NCBI GenBank assembly: GCA_947500845.1
Contig: CANMTP010000001.1
Coordinates: 124,001-188,000, forward strand
Direction of reading: 5' to 3'
Length of the DNA stretch: 64,000 bases
DNA from: an uncultured Aquimarina sp.
Lineage (GTDB): Bacteria; Bacteroidota; Bacteroidia; Flavobacteriales; Flavobacteriaceae
Each line of letters begins with the position of its first letter. The stretch's first letter is position 1. The notes under the pieces are model-generated. The model was not told the origin of the DNA and searched no databases. It saw only the letters and a program-made list of their open reading frames with translations. Shown here in pieces: positions 54,056 to 62,141 of this stretch. Both the position numbers and the translations under genes were made by a program.

Positions 54056-56398
54056 TTACTCAATCGCTAATCGAAAAGATACCATAGAGTCGACTTTTTG
54101 TCTGTCTGAGAGTTTTACTATATATAGCCCTGGTTTTAGGCTATCTACATTCAAAACTTGATTCTTGGACAAGTTGCTCATATGCAGTAACTGCCTACCA
54201 CTGATATCGTAAATAGCCAAATCACCTTTTGGATACCCTTTAACATTTATGATCCCTTGTTTTGCTGGGTTTGGAAAAAGAAGTATCTCACCTAAATCAG
54301 GTCTTTTTCCTTCTGTTGCTATTTGAGAGGATCTTAGCGAGTTACATCCAGGATCACCATAATTATTATCTCCGTTGGTAAACAGAATTTGCTTATCACC
54401 ATTAGTCCAATTAGAAGTTTGTACTACATTAGCGCTTTCGCTTTCTATTCTTACTCCGCAAACCTCAATATAATCTATATACAGGTTTCTGTCACAACCT
54501 ACGTTGGTGTCGTTGGTAAAATGAACAGAAACAGCTCCTTCAGAGTATCCTGAGAATGAATAATCTGCATAACTATTAGTCACTGTTTCTGTGAGCACTG
54601 TACTTCCATTTATTTTTAGATCAAAGATTTCAGAACCACAATTCCCTCGTGCACGAACTACCACAGATCCTGATGTTGGTGACCCATCACAATTTCTATT
54701 TCCGAAATTAAAATCTCCATTGGTGTACAATTTATCGGCATCTTCCTGACAGCAATTAGATGTTTCTGTAGCTTCGGTTTCTGTTTCAAGACGTGTTCCG
54801 CATACTTCAATATAATCTACTTCTAAATTCTTATCCGTACAACTGCCAGAACTACCATCATTTGTAAAATGAACACTTACCACACCGGATGTGAATACAC
54901 TGTATATATAATCACTATACGTAGTACTTACATTATTAAATGTTTCAACTACTGTATTGTCGACTCTTAGTTCCATGGTTTCTGTTCCGCAATCACCTTT
55001 AGCTCTAATCACGAGCGTATCCCCTTGATTACCGCCCCCGGCAATACAATCGACATTAGTTTTTGCTTCATTAACTATACGCTGGTCCCAACCTCCTCCT
55101 TGAGAAGTTATAAATGTCTGAAATTGATAATTATCATTAGCTATTGGGGTATTGGGGCTAATGGGGACATTAATTGTAATTGTACCGCTACCTTCTGAAA
55201 CGCTGGATCTTCCTTCTCCATAAGGAGTAAAATTACCATTGTCTTCTTGGAAAATAACTACAATATCTCTGTTAGTTGATGTTGTATATTCTACAGTAAC
55301 AGAAACTGTTGTTCCGGGCGAAACAGAATTGGGAGAAGAAATATTTACTAAAGCATCTCCGCTACCACTACATGGAGGAGGAGGGTTCGCATTGACTGTT
55401 CTAAAAAACGGACGGTTTACTTTACCTTCTTTACGCAGGTTTGCATCTGTCCACGGGCCGCCCACCTGGGCAGAAGGCCATAAGCTTGAACTATCTTCAT
55501 TTTTATCACTAAGGGACCATTTGCAAAAGCTAATATAATTGTCTTCATAAAACTGCAGCCATTTGTCCCATTCTGCATTATTGGCAGGATTGTTTCCCGG
55601 TTGATTAAAATTAGTCCCTCGTGCATTTCCTTCAGTGGCAAAGAGAGCAATTCCCTTATTCACAGCTTCTTCCGCCCAAGGGCGAACATAGCCGTGTTGA
55701 TTTGCATAGATATGTATAGTATATGCAATATTACTAGTAGGGTTTCCTCTGCTATCGAATAAAATAGGTTCGTTTGCTGCATGCTGAACGAACTGATCAT
55801 AAAAAGGAGTAGGCACTATGATTAGGTTGTCTGGATCATTATTGCGTATGGTTGATATGAGTTCTTTGGCATACGGAGTGATTTCATTTCTCCAGAAATT
55901 TAAAGAACCTTCATATGTACCTATGGGTTCGTTCCATATTTCATAAATTACATTAGGAATCCCGGCAAACTCTCTTGACATTTCATCAAAAAATGCTTTA
56001 GCTTCAGAAGTATACTTGTTATGTGCGTGCCAATCGACGATTATATAGACTCCCAGATTAACAGCCGCATTTACTACGGTACGCATTTGATTTTTAGCAC
56101 CTTCGCGATCAAAGAAATATCCAACTCTATCAGATACCCAAATGGGCGCTCTAAAAATTTGCACTTTCCAGTCATCCCGTATCCATCGCATGGATGCTTC
56201 GTTCCAGTGTTGATTTCCTTCGGCATAGTGAAAGAAGTAGCTCATTCCCCTCAATTGGGTAGGTCGACCACATTGATCGACTATTTTTCCTGACTGGACA
56301 CTAAGTTGTCCATGTCTTTCGACGATAGTTTGTGATTGGATCTGATGGGTGAATAAGATGGCCATCAAACACAAAATGACATTTAATTTTTTCATCAT
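54056..56398 (-). CDS. T9SS-exported GH5 enzyme with two C-terminal CBMs
   Basis: 780 aa. A signal peptide (about 1-22) precedes a GH5 barrel (about 30-330) with acid/base Glu157 in YEIWNEPIG and nucleophile Glu256 in FATEGNARG. A linker Ig-like domain (about 345-450) is followed by two CBM36/60-type xylan-binding-like modules (about 455-560 and 575-690; RAKGDCGTETMELRV and RARGNCGSEIFDLKI, each with HFTND and VDYIEVCG / IDYIEVCG). The C-terminus (about 705-780: LLFPNPAKQGIINVKG... YIVKLSDRQKV) is a type IX secretion sorting domain. It is probably an endo-cellulase or endo-mannanase released or attached at the cell surface. A terminator follows at 53994-54029. Confidence 0.85.
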   Translation of the reverse strand: MMKKLNVILCLMAILFTHQIQSQTIVERHGQLSVQSGKIVDQCGRPTQLRGMSYFFHYAEGNQHWNEASMRWIRDDWKVQIFRAPIWVSDRVGYFFDREGAKNQMRTVVNAAVNLGVYIIVDWHAHNKYTSEAKAFFDEMSREFAGIPNVIYEIWNEPIGTYEGSLNFWRNEITPYAKELISTIRNNDPDNLIIVPTPFYDQFVQHAANEPILFDSRGNPTSNIAYTIHIYANQHGYVRPWAEEAVNKGIALFATEGNARGTNFNQPGNNPANNAEWDKWLQFYEDNYISFCKWSLSDKNEDSSSLWPSAQVGGPWTDANLRKEGKVNRPFFRTVNANPPPPCSGSGDALVNISSPNSVSPGTTVSVTVEYTTSTNRDIVVIFQEDNGNFTPYGEGRSSVSEGSGTITINVPISPNTPIANDNYQFQTFITSQGGGWDQRIVNEAKTNVDCIAGGGNQGDTLVIRAKGDCGTETMELRVDNTVVETFNNVSTTYSDYIYSVFTSGVVSVHFTNDGSSGSCTDKNLEVDYIEVCGTRLETETEATETSNCCQEDADKLYTNGDFNFGNRNCDGSPTSGSVVVRARGNCGSEIFDLKINGSTVLTETVTNSYADYSFSGYSEGAVSVHFTNDTNVGCDRNLYIDYIEVCGVRIESESANVVQTSNWTNGDKQILFTNGDNNYGDPGCNSLRSSQIATEGKRPDLGEILLFPNPAKQGIINVKGYPKGDLAIYDISGRQLLHMSNLSKNQVLNVDSLKPGLYIVKLSDRQKVDSMVSFRLAIE

Positions 56399-56667
56399 TA
56401 GTTAAGTTTTAATGTTAAAGGTTTGATTTTGGTAAGTAATTATTTATTGATAGACCTTTAAGAAATGAATCACAATTTGAGGATTATTTTAATTCAAAAA
56501 AAAAAAATCTTCGTATTTGAAAGAATAGTATACGAGAATGACAGGATAGTATAAAATGATGAATTAGATATTTGAGTTAGAGTGTATTATTCTGTAAATT
56601 AGATAGATAGCCTGTATATGAAAGTCATTTAGAGCATGCGTTCTGTAAAATTGAAGTCTAATAACAC

Positions 56668-57423
56668 TTATTTTATATGATAACTCAATACATTGTCTGC
56701 TAAGTTTTTTCCTCGACAATAATATATTTTATGGTCAGGTGCAGCAGTTTCATTAAACCTCATGTCTAAGGCAAAATATCTCATAGTATATCCACAACGT
56801 CTTTGAGTACTGGTATTAGCATGAGCTCCATGAATTATACGTGCATCATGCAGAGAAAAAGTTCCAGCATCTAACTCAAACCAAACCACCTTTTTTTCAT
56901 CAACATATTTTATTTCAGTTTCGAAGGTGGCAGCATCGTTATTTCCAACTGATGTATATTTCGAAAAACCGTTGTGATGCGTTCCTGGAATAACACCCAT
57001 ACATCCATTCTCATAAAAAGCATTATCTATTGCTAGCCAAATGGTCACAATTTTATCAAGCCTGTCAAATTTACCCTCCCAATAAGCACTATCTTCGTGC
57101 CATGGAGTTCTCCTGCCTGTCAGAGGTTCTTTAGAAATGAAATGACTACTAAACAGACCTACATTAGGTCCTAAAATTGATTCAACTATATTTAAGGTAT
57201 TGGGATGGAGTAAAAATTTAAAAAGTCGATCATCCTTAAAATGTGGAGTGTCTAATTCATCAGATTTTTTGGTTCCTTTATTGGCTAAGTGTTCTTCAAA
57301 AATTGATTTTAATTCTTGGAAATCTTTAGGGTCAAAAAGTTGTAAACCTGGTAGTAAATAACCTTCTTTTTTGTAAAAATTTAATTGTTCACTGGATAAC
57401 CCCTTTTTCTCTTGATTCTTCAT
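56668..57423 (-). CDS. Phytanoyl-CoA dioxygenase (PhyH) family oxygenase
   Basis: 251 aa, no signal peptide. The Fe(II) facial triad is visible: His109-x-Asp111 in TPWHEDSAYWEG and His198 in RIIHGAHANTS, and an Arg in the C-terminal CGYTMRYFALD region for 2-oxoglutarate. This marks a non-haem iron, 2-oxoglutarate-dependent oxygenase of the PhyH group. Its place between GH5 and sulfatase genes suggests it modifies the sugar target (for example oxidative removal of a methyl or sulfate group); this is inference. It stands alone with 270 bp and 147 bp gaps on either side. Confidence 0.75.
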   Translation of the reverse strand: MKNQEKKGLSSEQLNFYKKEGYLLPGLQLFDPKDFQELKSIFEEHLANKGTKKSDELDTPHFKDDRLFKFLLHPNTLNIVESILGPNVGLFSSHFISKEPLTGRRTPWHEDSAYWEGKFDRLDKIVTIWLAIDNAFYENGCMGVIPGTHHNGFSKYTSVGNNDAATFETEIKYVDEKKVVWFELDAGTFSLHDARIIHGAHANTSTQRRCGYTMRYFALDMRFNETAAPDHKIYYCRGKNLADNVLSYHIK

Positions 57424-57569
57424 TTCTAAACTTTACATTTGGCAAGCATCTAGTTTTAAAAATCGGTTATAATTTATTTTTGAAAAAATAAATTATTGAA
57501 ATTGAAATAATAGTACCTGTGAATGATAATTTAGTACTATTGCTTTTTCTGAGGATAAGAAATCTGCAT

Positions 57570-59348
57570 TTATCTGATCCTTGAGAAAATGATGAGACGA
57601 AGATCCATAACCTGTTCTCCCGATACATCAATAGCTTTTAACTTTAATGGCTCTATGCCTTTCTCTAAAAAGATGTTTCCTAAAACTAACGGTTTGAAAT
57701 TTTTTATATAGGATTCTTTACGCGGTACTCTGTCATTTTCCATTCCCGATAATGGTGGGTTGTGTGGTTCAGAAATTTTAGCACGTAGTTTTTCTTTTCC
57801 ATAACTTAATTCTATGGTACTTCCTAAATTTTTTTCACTACAAGTGTAATATAACGTAACTTTAAAAATACCGCTTTTCAACACTTCTATATTCCAAGTA
57901 ATTTCATCATTAATAGACTTCCAATTTGTAAAAAACGTACAGTTTGGATACTGGTTAGAGCGTTCTATACTTCCTTTGGACACTCCATCTCTTGCCGGAA
58001 TTTGTGTGTATAAGAAATCCGGATGACCTATAGGAAAAGGACGAGTATCATTTTCTGGAAGCTCAGAAAGAACGTTTTTATACCACGTTGCTTTTTCATG
58101 TAAAAATTCTTGATATATTTTGGGAAATTTAGAGGCTACATTTACGGTTTGCCCAATATCATTTTTCATATCGAAGAGTTGATTCTGGGCATCTAATCTG
58201 AAACGTTGATTACGTATGCTTAAATGATTTTTCCAATAGCTATACAAATATCTATCCGGCCATGTTGTATTTTCGTCAAGTATTAAAGGGACAAGGCTTC
58301 TACCATCAAGTTTTTTTGTTTCGTAATTTTCAATCCCAGCTAAATCTGTAAGGGTGGGTAATAGATCTATAGAACCTGAAATTTCGTCAATTTTATTTTT
58401 CGGGGTTATTTTTCCTACCCATTGTATGAAAAACGGTGATCTAACCCCTCCTTCATCTGTTGAACCCTTCATACCTTTCATATTTGCGTTCCAGCGCCAT
58501 CCATTCGGTCCGTTATCAGACATGTATATTACAATTGTATTTTCTTCAAGACTTAGTTCTTTTATGGTTTTCATTACTCTCCCTACATTCCAATCTATAT
58601 TTTCGCACATCGCTAATGCTGCTCTGGTAAACATCAAGTTTTCTTTCTCAGGATTAAGGTATTTATTTTCTAAAGTCTTGTTTTTGAACTTATCCCACCA
58701 TAAGTCTGGGACTTGCATTGGGCTATGTGGTGAATTAAAGGGCAGGTATAATAAGAAGGGAACGTCTTTATTCTGGTTAATAAAACGAATTGCTTTATCA
58801 GTTAAATCGTTCGTAAGGTAACCGGTTCCTTTTGTCATTTTTCCGTTATGTTCCAAAACTGGATTAAAGTAGTTACCCCAATGTCCCGAACAAAATCCAT
58901 AGAAATCATCAAAACCTCTGCCATTAGGATGATAAGGATACTGCGTGCCATTATGCCATTTTCCGTATGCAGCGGTTTTGTAACCAACTTTTTTAAAAAT
59001 ATCCGCCAGGGTGGTTTCATCAAGATTCATTCGCTCACCTCCTGCAGATGCAGCATAAACTCCTGATCTCGAGGCGTATCTCCCAGTTAGTATTTCTGCT
59101 CTCGTTGGGGAACAAACTGGAGCTACAAAAAAAGAACTAAAAACAACACCATTTTGTGCAATTTTATCGATATTAGGTGTCTCCAGGTTTTTGTTGCCGT
59201 TGTAGCTAACATCTCCCCAACCTTGGTCGTCTGCAACCATCAAAATTATATTGGGCTTTTTTTTTGAAATTGATTTCTTCCTTTTACAACTATAAAGAAC
59301 AACGAAAATAGATAAACCTATAAGATACTTGTAAAATAGAGTTTTCAT
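57570..59348 (-). CDS. Sulfatase (type I, formylglycine) lipoprotein
   Basis: 592 aa with a lipoprotein signal (FVVLYSCKRKK, Cys near residue 21). The formylglycine motif CSPTR has Cys79 (PVCSPTRAEILTGRY), preceded by the metal-binding NIILMVADDQGWGDVS. YGKWHNGTQYPYHPNGRGFDDFYG and VYMSDNGPNGW are other family motifs. It removes sulfate esters from glycans in the periplasm or at the surface after activation by a formylglycine-generating or anaerobic maturase enzyme, not seen in this window. The last about 130 residues are a beta domain of unknown role. It lies 88 bp upstream of the AraC gene. Confidence 0.85.
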   Translation of the reverse strand: MKTLFYKYLIGLSIFVVLYSCKRKKSISKKKPNIILMVADDQGWGDVSYNGNKNLETPNIDKIAQNGVVFSSFFVAPVCSPTRAEILTGRYASRSGVYAASAGGERMNLDETTLADIFKKVGYKTAAYGKWHNGTQYPYHPNGRGFDDFYGFCSGHWGNYFNPVLEHNGKMTKGTGYLTNDLTDKAIRFINQNKDVPFLLYLPFNSPHSPMQVPDLWWDKFKNKTLENKYLNPEKENLMFTRAALAMCENIDWNVGRVMKTIKELSLEENTIVIYMSDNGPNGWRWNANMKGMKGSTDEGGVRSPFFIQWVGKITPKNKIDEISGSIDLLPTLTDLAGIENYETKKLDGRSLVPLILDENTTWPDRYLYSYWKNHLSIRNQRFRLDAQNQLFDMKNDIGQTVNVASKFPKIYQEFLHEKATWYKNVLSELPENDTRPFPIGHPDFLYTQIPARDGVSKGSIERSNQYPNCTFFTNWKSINDEITWNIEVLKSGIFKVTLYYTCSEKNLGSTIELSYGKEKLRAKISEPHNPPLSGMENDRVPRKESYIKNFKPLVLGNIFLEKGIEPLKLKAIDVSGEQVMDLRLIIFSRIR

Positions 59349-59410
59349 ATGAATAGATTGATTATAATTTCAGAAACTTATAATGGAAATATAGATCTTT
59401 TACAGATTAA

Positions 59411-60289
59411 TCACAGCACTCTTTTAATCCCTATAAAATCTTCTCGATATTGAGAGGGTGTTCGGTTCTTACATTTCTTAAAGACCCTGTTAAAATTTGC
59501 AATGCTATTAAAACCACAGATAAACGCAATCTCAGATATACTTAGATCTTTTTCTATCAACCATCTTGCGGCATAACCAACTCTTACGTCATTAAGGTAC
59601 TCAACAAACGTTTTGCCTGTGTGTTTCTTAATAAATCTGTTAAAAGAAACTCCGCTCATATTAACTAGGTCTGCCATTTCGGCCAAAGTAATTTTAGCAG
59701 AATGATTCTCTTGTATGTAATCGTAAACTTTTTTGATATTATCATTGTTATCATAATTTTCTTTGCGAAACGTATTGGTTGATAATAATCTTTGATTTCT
59801 GGAATTTGCCAAATCATATAAAATAGACATCAGTTCTAGGAAGTAATCAATTCCATCTAATTTAGAAACCTGTAGAATTCTCGGGGCGATTTCTTTGGTC
59901 GTCTTTTTTGAGAAGAAAATACCGTGAGTAGACCGTCTAAACATATCCTTTATTGGTTTCATAATACTTCTGGACAGAAATGCCTCATTAAAAAGATTTT
60001 CCTGAAACTGTATAGTTACTTCGTGTATGTTCTTCGTGGTGCAATTATATGTCTCCCAGCCATGGTATAGATTTGGCCCTACTAACACCAACTCAATATC
60101 ATCAATTTCTTCCATGCTGTCGCCAACAATTCGTCTTACACCCTTGCAGTTATTAATGAAATTAAGTTCAAACTCTGGATGAAAATGCACAGGAAAATCA
60201 AATTCATTCTTTACACGATCAAAAACTAAAAAAGAATCTTCATTGGAGAGGGGTGTAATTTCTCTATGTACCTTTTTTAAAATATCCAT
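59411..60289 (-). CDS. AraC-type transcriptional regulator
   Basis: Start at ATG 60289 (292 aa), which gives a typical N-terminus (MDILKKVHREITPLSNED); the reading from 60322 adds 11 residues of no clear use. Residues 20-150 form a cupin-like sensing domain (PVHFHPEFELNFI, LVGPNLYHGWETY), probably for an oligosaccharide. Residues 190-290 are the AraC HTH pair (ITLAEMADLVNMSGVSFNRFIKK, SISEIAFICGFNSIANFNRVFKK). It probably activates this utilisation locus in response to breakdown products. It is divergent to the GH130 gene. Confidence 0.8.
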   Translation of the reverse strand: MDILKKVHREITPLSNEDSFLVFDRVKNEFDFPVHFHPEFELNFINNCKGVRRIVGDSMEEIDDIELVLVGPNLYHGWETYNCTTKNIHEVTIQFQENLFNEAFLSRSIMKPIKDMFRRSTHGIFFSKKTTKEIAPRILQVSKLDGIDYFLELMSILYDLANSRNQRLLSTNTFRKENYDNNDNIKKVYDYIQENHSAKITLAEMADLVNMSGVSFNRFIKKHTGKTFVEYLNDVRVGYAARWLIEKDLSISEIAFICGFNSIANFNRVFKKCKNRTPSQYREDFIGIKRVL

Positions 60290-60543
60290 TATGCATGTTG
60301 TTAAATTGTAGTTATGATACAAGTATTTGATAAAATATTATCAATTCAATAGTGATAAAAAAAATACTTTTAACATTATTAAAATGATAACTTAAATCTT
60401 ATAAAGATAATCTGATTTTAAAAGAATTGACAAGAAAATGATCTAAAAGTTATCGATATGTAAAAAGAATGAAAAAAAAGTATTAGAGTTTCGAAGGTTT
60501 TAAAAATAGAAAACTATTACCTAAATGTATAAAAAAGAAAAAA

Positions 60544-61731
60544 ATGACAAAGAGGATTAGTAATTATAATGATCTGATCAGAAACCAAAATGAATTAATT
60601 AAAAAGCCGAACTATCCTGAAGAAGAAAATAACGGGGTTTTTACCAGATATAAAAACCCAATCCTGACGGCAGACCATATACCCATAAACTGGCGGTATG
60701 ATCTGAATATTGAAACCAATCCATATGGGCTGGAAAGAATAGGTGTTAATGCAACTTTTAATGCAGGAGCTATCAAATGGAATGGTAAATATGTGCTTGC
60801 CGTAAGAGTAGAAGGCTGTGATCGTAAATCATTTTTTGCCTTTGCAGAAAGTGTGAATGGAATAGACAACTTTAACTTTTGGCCAAGGCCGTTAATAATC
60901 CCGCAACTAGATATTCCTGATGTCAATACATATGATATGCGATTAGTAAAACATGAAGATGGTTGGGTATATGGGATATTTTGTACAGAAAAAAAGGATC
61001 CGGAATCCCTTCCTGGAGATACAATTTCGGCTATTGCAAATGCTGCCTTTATCCGTTCAAAAGATTTGGTTCATTGGGAAAGGCTTCCTAATTTGACAAC
61101 ACCTTCAAAACAACAACGAAATGTTACGTTACATCCCGAATTCGTGGATGGAAAATACGCTTTATATACAAGACCGCAGGATGGATTTATAAACGTAGGT
61201 AATGGCGGCGGAATTGGTTTAGGATTAGTAGATGATATGTCAAACCCAATTGTTAAAAATGAAAAAATTATTTATGAAAAAGAATATCATACCGTTTATG
61301 AATTAAAAAATGGCCAAGGGCCATCTCCTATAAAAACTGAAAAAGGGTGGCTGCATATTGCACATGGGGTTAGAAACACTGCTGCTGGGATGCGTTATGT
61401 ACTCTATATGTTTATGACAGATTTACATGATATTGCTAAAGTTATTTATAAGCCTGGAGGTTATTTAATGGCACCCAATGAAAGTGAGATATACGGAGAT
61501 GTTGGAAACGTTCTTTTTGTCAATGGATGGATAGCAGATGATGATGGTACTGTGTTTATCTATTATGCATCTTCAGATACCCGAATGCACGTGGCTGTCT
61601 CATCTGTAAATCGTTTATTGGATTATTGCATAAATACTCCTGAAGATGGTTTATTCTCTTATAAATCTGTAACTTCAATAATTAATTTGATCGAGAAAAA
61701 CGATTATTTTATTCAGGAAGTTTTAAATTAA
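60544..61731 (+). CDS. GH130 beta-mannoside (mannosylglucose-type) phosphorylase
   Basis: 395 aa, cytoplasmic. The sequence follows family GH130_1 closely: FTRYKNPILTADHIPINWRYDLN, NATFNAGAIKWNGKYVLAVRVEGCDRKSFFAF, YDMRLVKHEDGWVYGIFCTEKKD, TPSKQQRNVTLHPEFVDGKYALYTRPQD, KNGQGPSPIKTEKGWLHIAHGVRNTAAGMRY and YYASSDTRMHVAVSSV. These enzymes phosphorolyse 4-O-beta-mannosyl-glucose to mannose-1-phosphate and glucose. It indicates that mannose beta-linked to glucose is part of the substrate; exact specificity needs enzyme tests. Confidence 0.85.
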   Translation: MTKRISNYNDLIRNQNELIKKPNYPEEENNGVFTRYKNPILTADHIPINWRYDLNIETNPYGLERIGVNATFNAGAIKWNGKYVLAVRVEGCDRKSFFAFAESVNGIDNFNFWPRPLIIPQLDIPDVNTYDMRLVKHEDGWVYGIFCTEKKDPESLPGDTISAIANAAFIRSKDLVHWERLPNLTTPSKQQRNVTLHPEFVDGKYALYTRPQDGFINVGNGGGIGLGLVDDMSNPIVKNEKIIYEKEYHTVYELKNGQGPSPIKTEKGWLHIAHGVRNTAAGMRYVLYMFMTDLHDIAKVIYKPGGYLMAPNESEIYGDVGNVLFVNGWIADDDGTVFIYYASSDTRMHVAVSSVNRLLDYCINTPEDGLFSYKSVTSIINLIEKNDYFIQEVLN

Positions 61732-62141
61732 TTATCATGCTTTGCAAAATATAAAGAAGTACAAAATTTGCAAGATTTTTATAGATAGCTCCTTTTCAAA
61801 TCAAACCCTTTAAATCAAATTTCTTGGAAACAATTACTTTTTGATCTTTTTTCTTTCCCAAATTAAACGTAGGCTTCATTTTTTAAGAGTTAAGCGTTAC
61901 AAATTAGGCTTTGATACTACTACGGTTTAAAAAACAGGATTTGATCTTAATATATTCAATATTCGAACTATGAAATTGTAAAAATAATATCTCAAAATGA
62001 TAAAATAACAGTAATCTTTTGTTAACATTTCAAATACATTAGTAGCAGTTTTCTGAAAAAACAGTTAAAAAAAGAAAGATTATATAATTTATTTAAACAA
62101 AAGTTAACAACAAGTCAATCTTATATTAAATAATTACAACC
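61732..62141. other. Intergenic stretch, 410 bp, upstream of susC
   Basis: It holds a weak terminator-like hairpin after the GH130 gene (TTGCAAA at 61742-61748 pairing with TTTGCAA at 61767-61773, then GATTTTT). AT-rich DNA before the SusC start shows no clear -7 box. Confidence 0.4.
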
